A DNA stretch of 64,000 nucleotides, taken from the NCBI RefSeq assembly GCF_000002985.6, contig NC_003283.11, forward strand, positions 19,345,501 to 19,409,500. The letters run 5' to 3'. The first letter of the stretch is position 1, and every line of letters starts with the position of its first letter. A program made the translations under genes and the position numbers. The notes beneath the pieces are model-generated. The model saw nothing but the letters and a program-made list of their open reading frames with translations, searched no databases and had not been told where the DNA came from. The DNA comes from Caenorhabditis elegans (lineage: Eukaryota > Nematoda > Chromadorea > Rhabditida > Rhabditidae). Below are positions 11,578 through 22,300 of the stretch, one piece after another.

Positions 11578-11694
11578 CCCCCAACGAGGTTGTCTGAGTT
11601 TCTAGTCTAGTTTTTGAAAAAAATTTAAAATTTAATTTTTCACCGAGATTTCAGAATTTTATACTGGAATTCACTTTTTCAGGCATTTTCCAAT

Positions 11695-12370
11695 GTTCGA
11701 AAAAAAATCAAATTTTCAGTCAATTTTTGGCAGGAAATTCAAAATTTCAGTCAGTTTTTTGCGGGAAATTCAAATTTTCTGTCAATTTTTAGTAGGAAAT
11801 TAAACATAAAAAAAGGTTTTTGTTTCAACATATTATATAGCTTGAAATTTTAGGCTAAAAATTACCACATTCAGAAATTAAAAAAATTAAGCTAGGACTT
11901 TAATTGTCTAATACTTTGACTAAAAATTCAAGTTTTCAACTTTCCAACCTACTCAGAACTGTTTGAATTTTAGAACTTTGCGCCAAAAGTTGACTGAAAA
12001 GTTTAATTTCCCGCCAAAAATTGACTGAAAATTTGAATTTGCCGTTAAAAATTAACTGAAAAATTGAATTTCCCGCCTAAAATTGACTGAAAATTCAAAT
12101 TTGCCGTTAAAAATTAACTGAAAAATTGAATTTGCCGCAAAAAATGGCCATAAAATTTGAATTTCCCGCCAAAATTTAACGGAAAATTTGGATTTCCCGC
12201 CTAAAAATTGTCTGAAAATTTGAATTTCCTGCTTCAAAATTGACTGAAAATTTTGAAAATCCCGCCAAAAAATCGACTGAAAAATTGAATTTCCCGCCAA
12301 AAATTGTCATAAAATTTTAATTTCTTGCTAAAATGGCCTGAAAATTTGAATTTCCCGCCAAAAAGTGAAA
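11695..12370. repeat. 30-bp TTCCCGCC array, in both orientations
   Basis: From 11985 to 12370 units of about 30 bp contain TTCCCGCC and GACTGAAAATTTGAA. At 11695-11795 three to four units run in the opposite orientation (GGCGGGAAATTC). The same family is at 25222-25520 and 31105-31425 and a derived form fills 18.7-23.9 kb. Sequence from 12370 to 12590 is A/T-rich with nothing recognisable. Confidence 0.85.
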
Positions 12371-12589
12371 TTTTTCCAAAATTTTCCAATTTTCCTCGTT
12401 TTGGCGCCAAATTTTGAAAATTTTAAAATTTTTCCTGATTTTCACAAACCTTCAGGCAAAATTAAAAAATTTCCAATTTTTTTTTGCGCCAAATTCTAAT
12501 TTTTCAAATTGGCGCCAAAACCAAAAAATTCAAAATTTTCATCAAAATTTCGCACTGGTCAACAGGACAAATGTTGTGTACTAAAAAAA

Positions 12590-12860
12590 AGAAACCAAAA
12601 AGATTTTGTGCCGGAATGTGAAAAAGAAACAAGGAAATCGAATGGGGGCTCCGGAGCGGCCGGGGGCTCAGAGTTTCTTGTTGGCAGAGGAGAAGATGAG
12701 AGAGGAGGACATCTGGCTAATCGAATTGAGATACACACGACGATACGGGCGGTGCGGGGTAGGCCCATCATTTGAAATATGAGGTGCTGAGTGACCATAT
12801 GCCCTTTGTTTTGAGAACGGAATGTTACAAATAGGCCGGGAGGCCGGAGATGCAAGTTTT
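12590..12860. other. GC-rich unique island
   Basis: About 270 bp of mixed-composition DNA. Open frames exist on both strands (88 and 98 codons) but overlap each other, lack splice or start context and resemble nothing I know. It could be an enhancer or a decayed exon. Confidence 0.3.
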
Positions 12861-12983
12861 ATGGCGGAAAAATGGATATTTTCTTATTAAAAACCTACTT
12901 GAAAATTTTTTATTTTACAACTAAAAAACTATTAAATGTGCGGAAAATTGTGAAAATTCTGTTTTTCAAAATTTTTCAAAAAT

Positions 12984-14595
12984 TGCCCGAGTGGCGCAGT
13001 GGGATTTTCGCCGAACACCCTTCCAGTCAGACGACCGGGGTTCGAGTCCGCGGGGAGGCAAAAGTTTTTTTATTTTTTTTCTGAACAGTTTTTGGGTAAA
13101 CTAAACCCTCTGAATTTGAATTTCCTAGTTTTGAAATCTGGAAAAAATTTGAAAATTTGTTTTCAAAGCTTTTCAAGAAGAAAATAGTCGAAATTTTTGT
13201 TTTTTTTGTTAGAATTAATTAAAGGCAAAAATAAAAAAATTTTGATTTTCAGTGTTTTTGAAAAAATTGCCCAAGTGGCGCAGTGGGATTTTCGCCGATC
13301 CCCCTTCCAGTCAAACGACCGGGGTTCGACTCCGCATTGTGGCGTAAATTTTTTCTTTGAGTTTTACAACAGTTTCACAGTGAAAATAACAATATTATAA
13401 AAATTTTTTATCACAATATGCTCTAAACATTTCTAGAAAAACTGAAAATTTTGCTAATTTAGCGAAAACTTGAGTTTTAGCATGTTTTTAGGCATTTTCA
13501 ACTTCAAAACACTTATAAATACGGTATTAATCAGAAATTTTATATATTCCTCTTTTTTTTTGCGTTTTCAAAAAAGTTGTCCAAATGGCGCAGTGGGATT
13601 TTCGCCGGACCACCTTCCAGTCAAACGACCAGGGTTCGAGTCCGCACTGGTGTTAAATTTTTTTTCAATGTTTTTTATGGTGATTAACAATTTGTAATTT
13701 CAAATTTCTAAATATTAAAACAGGAAAGTTAAAGAAAATTTTAGAAAATTGAGATTCAAATTGATTTATCCTAAAAAAATCACGCATTTTTGACCGTTTT
13801 CCTTAAATTTAGATTAAAAACACTCCAAAATCTTGAGAAAATTTTTTATGTTTCTCTGTTTTCCAGCATTTTCAAAAAAGTTGTCAAAATGGGATTTTCG
13901 CCGAACCACACTTCCAGTCAAAAGACCGGGGGTCGAGTCCGCACTGTGGCAAAATATTTTTTGCTAATTTTTTCAAAATCAAAAATTGATTGTAGAGTAA
14001 TAAAAAACTTCTGGATTCAAATTTTCATGTGTTCAAACAAAAAAATCAGTGGAAAATTTAAAAAATTCACTTTCTAGAAAACTATGACATCATATATATT
14101 TCTGAAAGGTGTGATAGGCCTAAATCCGAACGAATACGGAAAAAAGAGAGACAGGGTGATTTGAAACGGTTGGGAAGAGATGGGAACCGTTGGTGGGATT
14201 GGAGAAAAGGGAAAGAGGAGTCACTTCTTATGCAAATTCCCCCCGTTGCTTTCTCTCTCACGCGCGCGCACTCCTCTCACCCGTCATATTGTTTTGTCAC
14301 GGTATACGACGGAAAGAATGGGGGAATGATCTATGGCTCATGGCGTTCAGGTTGCAGGAATTTGGAATTGATCAAGACACACACTAAGTGACAGGGGTGT
14401 CCAAAAAGCCCGTTTTACACCGAAAATGTGAGGAAAATACAATTTTTGGAACTTAGAAATACCTAAAATTTGTTAAACCCTACTAGTTTAGTGCTTTTCG
14501 GCATTTTTGGAAATTTGTCCGAGTGGTGCAGTGGGATTTTCGCCAAACACCCCTTCCAATCAAAAGACCGGGGGTTCGAGTCCGCACTGTGGCAA
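12984..14595 (+). repeat. Five tRNA-like elements
   Basis: Copies are at about 12984-13060, 13269-13343, 13579-13653, 13881-13950 and 14517-14595. Four keep the A box (TGGCGCAGTGG or a one-base variant) and all keep B-box-like GGTTCGAGTCC or GGTCGAGTCC. Each is followed within about 12 nt by six or more T. The copy at 13881 has lost the GGCGCAG part of the A box. The first four are spaced roughly 285-310 bp. Confidence 0.8.
14100..14400. promoter_or_regulatory. Unique island with POU octamer ATGCAAAT
   Basis: Non-repetitive block between two tRNA-like copies. The octamer ATGCAAAT, the classical POU-domain site (UNC-86 or CEH-6/18 in nematodes), is at 14230-14237, next to a pyrimidine-rich tract and CGCGCGCG. 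No gene start is near, so any enhancer role is speculative. Confidence 0.3.
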
Positions 14596-14934
14596 ATTTT
14601 TTTGTTTTCTGTTTTACGGTTAAAAAACACCGTAGAGTTCAAATTTCCTAGTCTTGAAACTCTAAAAATTGTAGAAAACACCAGAAAAACTGCCGAGAAA
14701 TGAGGAATTCTGCAGTTTCAATCGAAAACTGGCAAGTATGTACTACATAAACAAAAGATTCAAATCAGCGTTCCAAATGGAACTGGTTTGCTTAAAAAGT
14801 GGGATGAACTTTAGAAAAAAAGTGTAATTTGAGTGACTATTAGGTAGTAGTGGAAAAATGGGGAACAAAGATGGAAAATGAAAAATTAAGCCGGGCCTGG
14901 TCAAACTGAAAAGGCTAAAATTACGGGTTATAGG

Positions 14935-16340
14935 TGGTACTGTGGGAATTGTAGGGGTACTGTAGGGGTACTGTAGGGGTACTGTAGGGGTACTGTAGGG
15001 GTACTGTAGGGGGTACTGTAGGGTACTGTAGGGGTACTGTAGGGGTATTGTGGGGGCACTGTAGGAGTACTTTATAAGTAATTTAGGGATACTGTAGGAG
15101 TACTGTAGTGGTGAAGTAGCGCCACTGTACGGGTACTGTAGGGGTACTGTAGGGGGTACTGTAGGGTACTGTAGGGGTACTGTAGGAGTATTGTGGGGGC
15201 ACTGTAGGAGTACTTTATAAGTAATTTAGGGATACTGTAGGAGTACTGTAGTGGTGAAGTAGCGCCACTGTACGGGTACTGTAGGGGTACTGTAGGGGTA
15301 CTGTAAGGGTACTGTAGGGGTACTGTAGGGGGTACTGTAGGGTACTGTAGGGGTACTGTAGGGGTATTGTGGGGGCACTGTAGGAGTACTTTATAAGTAA
15401 TTTAGGGATACTGTAGGAGTACTGTAGTGGTGAAGTAGCGCCACTGTACGGGTACTGTAGGGGTACTGTAGGGGTACTGTAAGGGTACTGTAGCGGTACT
15501 GGTGGGGAGGGTATTGTAGGGGTACTGTAGGGGTATTGCAGTGGTGAAGAAACGATATTACGGGAACAATATACTACGCGCGATATCTCTTAGCGAAAAC
15601 TACAGTAAGAGCTTAAATCTCTATTGTTATTTGAGTTCTTACTGTAGTTTTCGCTAAGAGATATCGCGCGTCAAATAAAATGCACCAAGTACGCATTCTC
15701 ATGATTTATTGTTCCCGTAATACCGTAGTAGGGGTGTAGGGGGCTAAAGTGATACTGTAGGGGTACTGTAGGAGTACTGTAGGACAACTTTATATTTTAA
15801 GTATTGTAGTGGCACTGTATGGGTACTGAAGAGGTACTGTAGAAATCCTGTAGGAATACTGTAGGGGTACTGTGGGTGGGGTATTATAGGGGTACTGTGA
15901 GGTTACTGTAGGTACACAGTATGAGTACTGAAGAGGTACTGTAGGAGTACTGTGGGGGTACTGTAGGGGCACAGTAGTATTAACGTTGGGGTACTGCATC
16001 ACCACTGTGAGGGTACTGTAGAGGTGCTGTATGAGTACCCCTAGAGGTACGATATAAATGTACTGTAGGATAGGAGTAAGGTGAGGGTACTGTAGGGGTC
16101 TTGCAAAAACATTTTAGGAAAACAGTAGGGGTACTGTAGGGATACTATAGGGGTACGGTGAGATTACTGTAAGATCCCAGTAGTGGTACAAATGCTCCAT
16201 TGCAAGGGTACTGTAGTGATACTGTGAAAGTTCTGTAAGCGTAATCTAGGGGTAATGAAGGGGTACTGTAGAGTACTGTAGCGTTACTGTGAGAGTACTG
16301 TAAGGGTATTACTGTAGGGCTACTGCAGGGGTACTGTATC
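14935..16340. repeat. GGGGTACTGTA minisatellite with higher-order structure
   Basis: Units of about 11 bp (GGGGTACTGTA) fill this interval, diverging towards the right. A variant block containing GGGGGCACTGTAGGAG, CTTTATAAGTAATTTAGGG and GAAGTAGCGCCACTGTACGG occurs three times, with GGGGGCACT at 15052, 15195 and 15371. The spacings of 143 and 176 bp differ by 33 bp, exactly three monomers. Scattered units continue at 16630-16815 (second block). Long frames in it are repeat artefacts. Confidence 0.95.
15556..15722. mobile_element. Palindromic MITE nested in the minisatellite
   Basis: Perfect 15-bp terminal inverted repeats (TATTACGGGAACAAT and its complement) bound 167 bp. Inside, CGCGCGATATCTCTTAGCG and its reverse complement form a second inverted pair, with arms of about 35 bp including CTACAGTAAGA. 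TA flanks are part of the repeat ends. It interrupts the GGGGTACTGTA array, so it inserted later. Confidence 0.85.
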
Positions 16341-16630
16341 AACAAGATAAAACACAGATTAATATCAAAAGACAGAACATCATGCAAAGAAAACGTGAAT
16401 GACGGCGATTACATAATGAAACGAAATGGTTTTTCCCCCCTCCCCAAACCAACGACGGTTATCCGCTTGAATTGCTTCCAATTCATTCGAATAAGCATAT
16501 AGCAATGCCCGTCACACACTATAATCAAATAATACAATATGACTTTATGAAAAGAAGCTGCTTGACAATTACCGTATTAGTTTACGGATTATATGTATCT
16601 AGGTTTTCTTGGAACTTTTTGAAAAGCGTG
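16340..16630. other. Unique island between two minisatellite blocks
   Basis: Mixed-composition, non-repetitive DNA of about 290 bp splitting the GGGGTACTGTA array. No reading frame, RNA gene or known motif was recognised. Confidence 0.3.
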
Positions 16631-16815
16631 GGAGTACTGTAGGGGTACTGTCATGTTACTGTAGAGGTACAATTTTAGTAACGTAGGGTACTGTAGGGAT
16701 ACGGTAGATCAACTGGGAAGGTACTGGGGCTATTTTAGGGATATTGTAGGAGTACTGCAGGGGTACTGTAGGGGTACTGTAGGGGTACTGTAGGGGTACT
16801 GTAGAGGTACTGTTT
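16630..16815. repeat. GGGGTACTGTA minisatellite, second block
   Basis: About twelve degenerate 11-bp units; the last five (from 16750) are almost perfect. Confidence 0.9.
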
Positions 16816-16839
16816 CAACATTTTGATTGAAAAATACAA

Positions 16840-17600
16840 TTGCCTCAGATAAGCGCCTTTAAAATTGAGGCTATCTTTTTTTGTCGATGCACCATGTGCA
16901 AAACTCGGTACACATAATTTGGCAGGGAATAGCTAAGTTTAAGATTGTAGTTTTTATTTAAAATTAATAATTGCACATTTTTTGAGCCATTAACAATTTC
17001 AAAATGTTGAAAATTGGCAGAGTTATAGGATTTTGAATTTTTCGATTTTTTGAAAAATTCAAAACTTTAAAAAAAAAATTTTATAAAACAAAAAATACCG
17101 TAATCTCGCAAATCGGGAACAAATGTGACGTGTTTAGTGATAATGTAGACATTTTGCGTTCGCTTTGATCTGGAAAGTGCAATATTTGAAGAAAAGTGTG
17201 TTCTTGGGCTCGGCGAGCCGCCCTGAGCAAGTAAATCTCGAGTGGGTAGACATGTAATGGTTTTTATTGGGAAATAATGAAATTTGTGGCTTTTGGCTTT
17301 AAGATCGGGATATTCAGGGAATTTTGACGTTCTGAGAAATAATTTTAAAAGTTGAAATTTTTGAAATAAGAAAAACTCCAATTTGTCACAGTAAAAATCA
17401 TAAATTTCCAGAAATTTGGTCAAGAAAAAGCTTGAATTTTTCTAGTAAAGAAGAAAAATGTTCTGAAAAGGAAAAAGGTGACTAGTATAGTCAAAAATAG
17501 CAAACGAGGTGGACAAAAGCATGCGGAAGAAGAAAAATGAGAAATTTGGACAAGAAGATTGAGAGAGAATTTGCAGAAAAATTGCAGAAAATTTAAAAAT
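16840..17600. other. Gene-free stretch with a duplicated 100-bp segment
   Basis: The only notable content is at 17499-17590, a purine-rich segment (AGCAAACGAGGTGGACAAAA...) repeated with few changes at 22149-22250. Both copies immediately precede an array of the same ~30-bp family, so array and flank were duplicated together. A 118-codon minus frame at 17067-17423 has no supporting evidence. Confidence 0.55.
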
Positions 17601-17639
17601 TGATTTTAAAAAATTAATTTAAAAAGGAAAATTTGAATT

Positions 17640-18240
17640 TGAAAAACTATTTTTTATGTGAGAAATTTGAATTTTTTAATGGATTTTTAGGCGGGATTTT
17701 TTAATTTTTAATTGAATTTTTAGACAGAAAGTTTGAATTTTTAAAAAAATTTTTAGGCGGGAAATTTGAATTTTTCATATATTTTTTGCGGGAATTTGAA
17801 TTTTGATATAATTTTTTGTGGAAAATTCGAATTTTTCATACATTTTTTTGCGGGAATTTTGAATTTTTCAAATATTTTCTAGCAGGAAATTTCAATTTTT
17901 ATATAATTTTTAGGCCGGAAATTTGAATTTTTCATGTAACTTTTTGCGGGAATTTCGAATTTTTTTTATATATTTTTTAGCGGTTTTGAATTTTAATACA
18001 ATTTTTATTCGGAAATTTTAACTTTTTAGGGTGGAAATTTCAAATTTTAAATAACTTCCAGGCCGGAAATTTGATATTTTTAAGATGAATTTGCAGAAAA
18101 AACTTCAATTAAAAAATTGTTTTCCAAATATTTCACAATGAGAATTTCGAAATTTTGAGCCAAAAAAAATTGTGCAAAAAAATTTAAAATTTGAGAACTT
18201 TTTAGGCGGGAAATTTGACATTTTCAGGCATTGGAAGAAA
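17640..18240 (-). repeat. Degenerate GGCGGGAAATTTGAATTTTT array
   Basis: About twenty diverged units of roughly 30 bp on the same plan as the 22.3-23.9 kb array (GCGGGAA, TTTGAATTTTTCATAT). Divergence is much higher than in the neighbouring arrays. 18300-18670 follows without recognisable features. Confidence 0.8.
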
Positions 18241-18676
18241 ATAAATTTCATTTTAAGATCTAAAAAATGTAATTTTTTTAAAATAACCATTTAAATTTTG
18301 ATAATCAAAATTATCAAAATTTTCAGAAAAATTTTCCTGAATTTTTTTTCTAATTTTTAAATTTTTTTTCCCAAATAAAATCCAAAAAAAAAACAACTAA
18401 CACCAGCTGACAAAACTGAAAGTAATGACAAAATTTGGTGAGCCAACTTGAAATAACAGGAGCACAAAAAAGTTGGTATCAGCAGGGCGGAGAAAGTTGG
18501 AAATTTATGAGAGAGACGCCGAGAAAAGTAGGAAAATAGAAGAAAAATGTGTTTTTGTCAGTGGTCGGGATACTTCAAAAAGGGCGAACAGATGGGAAAA
18601 AAGTGAAAACGAACGGATTAATACACATTTCTTTTTGGTGGAAAACTGCTGAGAAACTTGTGAATATTATTTTTAA

Positions 18677-21600
18677 ACTTCCGCTGAAAAATAGATTGAA
18701 AATTCAAGTTTCCCGCTAAAAATACATAAAAAATTTAAATTTCCGGCTAAAAAATATATGAAAAATTCTAAATTTCCCGCCCGCTCAAAAGTATATGAAA
18801 CATTCAAATTTCCCGCTAAAAATATACGAAAAATTCAAATTTCCCGCTCAAAAATATATGAAAAATTCAAACTTCCCGCTAAAAAACATATGAAAAATTC
18901 AATTTTCTAGCTTCAAAAATATATGAAAAATTCCAAATTCCGGCAAAAAAATATACAAAAAATTCAAATTTCCCACTAAAAAAATACAAAAAATTCAAAT
19001 TTCCCGCTCAAAAGAATATGAAAAATTCAAATTTCCAACGTAAAAATATAGGAAAAATTCAAATTTCCCGCTAACAAAATACAAAAAATTCAAATTTCCC
19101 GCTAAAAAACATATGAAAAATTCAATTTTCTAGCTTCAAAAATATAGGAAAAATTCAAATTTCCCGCTAAAAATATACGAAAAATTCAAATTTCCCGCTC
19201 AAAAATATATGAAAAATTCCAAATTTCCAACGTAAAAATATACGAAAAATTCAAATTTCCCGCTCAAAAATATATGAAAAATTCAAACTTCCCGCTAAAA
19301 AACATATGAAAAATTCAATTTTCTAGCTTCAAAAATATATGAAAAATTCCAAATTCCGGCTAAAAAATATACAAAAAATTCAAATTTCCCGCTCAAAAAT
19401 ATATGAAAAATTCAAACTTCCCGCTAAAAAACATATGAAAAATTCAATTTTCTAGCTTCAAAAATATATGAAAAATTCCAAATTCCGGCTAAAAAATATA
19501 CAAAAAATTCAAATTTCCCGCTCAAAAATATATGAAAAATTCAAACTTCCCGCTAAAAAACATATGAAAAATTCAATTTTCTAGCTTCAAAAATATAGGA
19601 AAAATTCAAATTTCCCGCTAACAAAATACAAAAAATTCAAATTTCCCGCTAAAAAACATATGAAAAATTCAATTTTCTAGCTTCAAAAATATAGGAAAAA
19701 TTCAAATTTCCCGCTAACAAAATACAAAAAATTCAAATTTCCCGCTAAAAACATGAAAAATTCAATTTTCTAGCTTCAAAAATATAGGAAAAATTCAAAT
19801 TTCCCGCTAAAAAACATATGAAAAATTCAAATTTCCCGCTAACAAAATACAAAAAATTCAAATTTCCCGCTAAAAAACATATGAAAAATTCAATTTTCTA
19901 GCTTCAAAAATATAGGAAAAATTCAAATTTCCCGCTAAAAATATACGAAAAATTCAAATTTCCCGCTCAAAAATATATGAAAAATTCCAAATTTCCAACG
20001 TAAAAATATACGAAAAATTCAAATTTCCCGCTCAAAAATATATGAAAAATTCAAACTTCCCGCTAAAAAACATATGAAAAATTCAATTTTCTAGCTTCAA
20101 AAATATATGAAAAATTCCAAATTCCGGCTAAAAAATATACAAAAAATTCAAATTTCCCGCTCAAAAATATATGAAAAATTCAAACTTCCCGCTAAAAAAC
20201 ATATGAAAAATTCAATTTTCTAGCTTCAAAAATATAGGAAAAATTCAAATTTCCCGCTAAAAAACATATGAAAAATTCAATTTTCTAGCTTCAAAAATAT
20301 AGGAAAAATTCAAATTTCCCGCTAACAAAATACAAAAAATTCAAATTTCCCGCTAAAAACATGAAAAATTCAATTTTCTAGCTTCAAAAATATTGGAAAA
20401 ATTCAAATTTCCCGCTAACAAAATACAAAAAATTCATATTTCCCGCTAAAAAACATGAAAAATTCAATTTTCTAGCTTCAAAAATATTGGAAAAATTCAA
20501 ATTTCCCGCTAACAAAATACAAAAAATTCAAATTTCCCGCTAAAAAACATGAAAAATTCAATTTTCTAGCTTCAAAAATATTGGAAAAATTCAAATTTCC
20601 CGCTAACAAAATACAAAAAATTCAAATTTCCCGCTAAAAAACATATGAAAAATTCAATTTTCTAGCTTCAAAAATATAGGAAAAATTCAAATTTCCAGCT
20701 AACAAAATACACAAAATTCAAATTTCCCGCTAAAAAACATATGAAAAATTCAATTTTCTAGCTTCAAAAATATAGGAAAAATTCAAATTTCCCGCTAAAA
20801 ATATACGAAAAATTCAAATTTCCCGCTCAAAAATATATGAAAAATTCCAAATTTCCAACGTAAAAATATAGGAAAAATTCAAATTTCCCGCTAAAAAAAT
20901 ACAAAAAATTCAAATTTCCCGCTAAAAAACATATGAAAAATTCAATTTTCTAGCTTCAAAAATATATGAAAAATTCCAAATTCCGGCTAAAAAATATACA
21001 AAAAATTCAAATTTCCCGCTAAAAAAATACAAAAAATTCAAATTTCCCGTTAAAAAATATACGAAAAATTCTAAATTTCCAACGTAAAAATATAGGAAAA
21101 ATTCAAATTTCCCGCTAAAAAACATATGAAAAATTCGATTTTCTAGCTGTAAAAATATAGGAAAAATTCAAATTTCCCGCTAAAAAAATACAAAAAATTC
21201 AAATTTCCCGCTAAAAAACATATGAAAAATTCAATTTGCTAGCTTTAAAAATATAGGAAAAATTCCAAATTCTGGCTAAAAAATATACAAAAAATTCAAA
21301 TTTCCCACTAAAAAAATACAAAAAATTCAAATTTCCCGCTCAAAAGTATATGAAAAATTCAAATTTCCAACGTAAAAATATAGGAAAAATTCAAATTTCC
21401 CGCTAAAAAACATATGAAAAATTCAATTTTCTAGCTGTAAAAATATAGGAAAAATTCAAATTTCCCGCTAACAAAATACAAAAAATTCAAATTTCCCGCT
21501 AAAAAACATATGAAAAATTCAATTTGCTAGCTTTAAAAATATAGGAAAAATTCAAATTTCCCGCTAAAAAACATATGAAAAAATCAATTTTCTAGCTTTA

Positions 21601-21728
21601 AAAATATAGGAAAAATTCAAATTTCCCGCTAAAAAAATACAAAAAATTCAAATTTTCCGCTAAAAAACATATGAAAAATTCAATTTTCTAGCTTTAAAAA
21701 TAAAGGAAAAATTCAAATTTCCCGCTGA
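18677..21728 (+). repeat. 3.05-kb tandem array, ~30-bp units (forward arm)
   Basis: Roughly 100 units built on TTCCCGCTAAAAA, CATATGAAAAATTCAA. Variants (CTAGCTTCAAAAATATA, AACAAAATACAAAAAATTC, CCGGCTAAAAAATATAC) are arranged in higher-order blocks of about 93 and 122 bp. Adjacent blocks are nearly identical, which shows recent expansion. The array is the reverse complement of the one at 22300-23870. Confidence 0.95.
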
Positions 21729-21729
21729 A

Positions 21730-22300
21730 AAACTGTGATAACAATTGAAAAAAATTCAGTTTCAAAAAAAAAAAATTTTTTTAACACTTACCGTTAAAAA
21801 TCAGGAAAACAGGTGAGAAATCGAAGAAAAAATTCCAAGAAAAATGGATGATAACAAATCAAATCAAATCAGCAGCAGCAGCCGGCAAATGGAACTGTCA
21901 ATTTTTGCAAAGTGTTTGTGTTATCAATCACACCCACCATTTGATAGTTCTGACGCGGAAGTTTCATAACACAAAACTTACTGGAATTTTTTAATAGTAC
22001 TAATTTTGAAAATATTGAAAAAACAATTGTGTAGTTTTTTGAAAACTTAATTTCTAAAATTAATTTTTGTTATTTTCAAAATTAAAATTTGACAAATTTT
22101 CCAATGATTTTCAAAACTGGAATATAAAAATTTTCGAATATATTTTTAGCAAACGAGATGGACAAAAGCATGCGGAAGAAGAAAAATGAGAAATTTGGCA
22201 AAGAAGATTGAGAGAAAATTGAAGAAAAATTGCAGAAAAATTGGTGGGAAACTACAGAAAATTGATTTTTAAAATTAATTTAAAAAGAAAAATTTGAATT
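21730..22300. other. Spacer between the two inverted arrays
   Basis: About 570 bp with a (CAG)n-like run CAGCAGCAGCAGCC near 21870 and the duplicated purine-rich segment at 22149-22250. No gene was recognised. Confidence 0.4.

Larger units (their letters stand above)
9430..11598. mobile_element. Composite 2.2-kb element with terminal inverted repeats
   Basis: The ends are imperfect inverted repeats of about 31 bp: 9430-9460 starts CTCAGACAACC and 11568-11598 ends GGTTGTCTGAG, both running into TCTAATTAGA. Inside, in order: a 21-bp minisatellite, a short unique stretch (9735-10330), a 600-bp palindrome, a second unique stretch (10945-11280) and a related minisatellite. No transposase frame is seen. 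No clear target-site duplication was found. The bounds rest on the inverted ends; the class of element is unknown to me. Confidence 0.65.

Noticed and set aside
12509-12855. Overlapping frames of 88 (+) and 98 (-) codons
   Set aside because: They overlap antisense, lack start context, splice sites or recognisable domains.
16145-16387. Minus frames rich in VPLQYPYS repeats (also 15790-16005)
   Set aside because: Products of the GGGGTACTGTA minisatellite.
17067-17423. 118-codon minus frame
   Set aside because: Composition is Phe/Leu/Lys-rich as expected from A/T-rich DNA; no family, start or splice evidence.
18677-21728. CRISPR-like array
   Set aside because: Units vary continuously, there are no unique spacers of constant length, and the genome is a nematode. 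It is a satellite.
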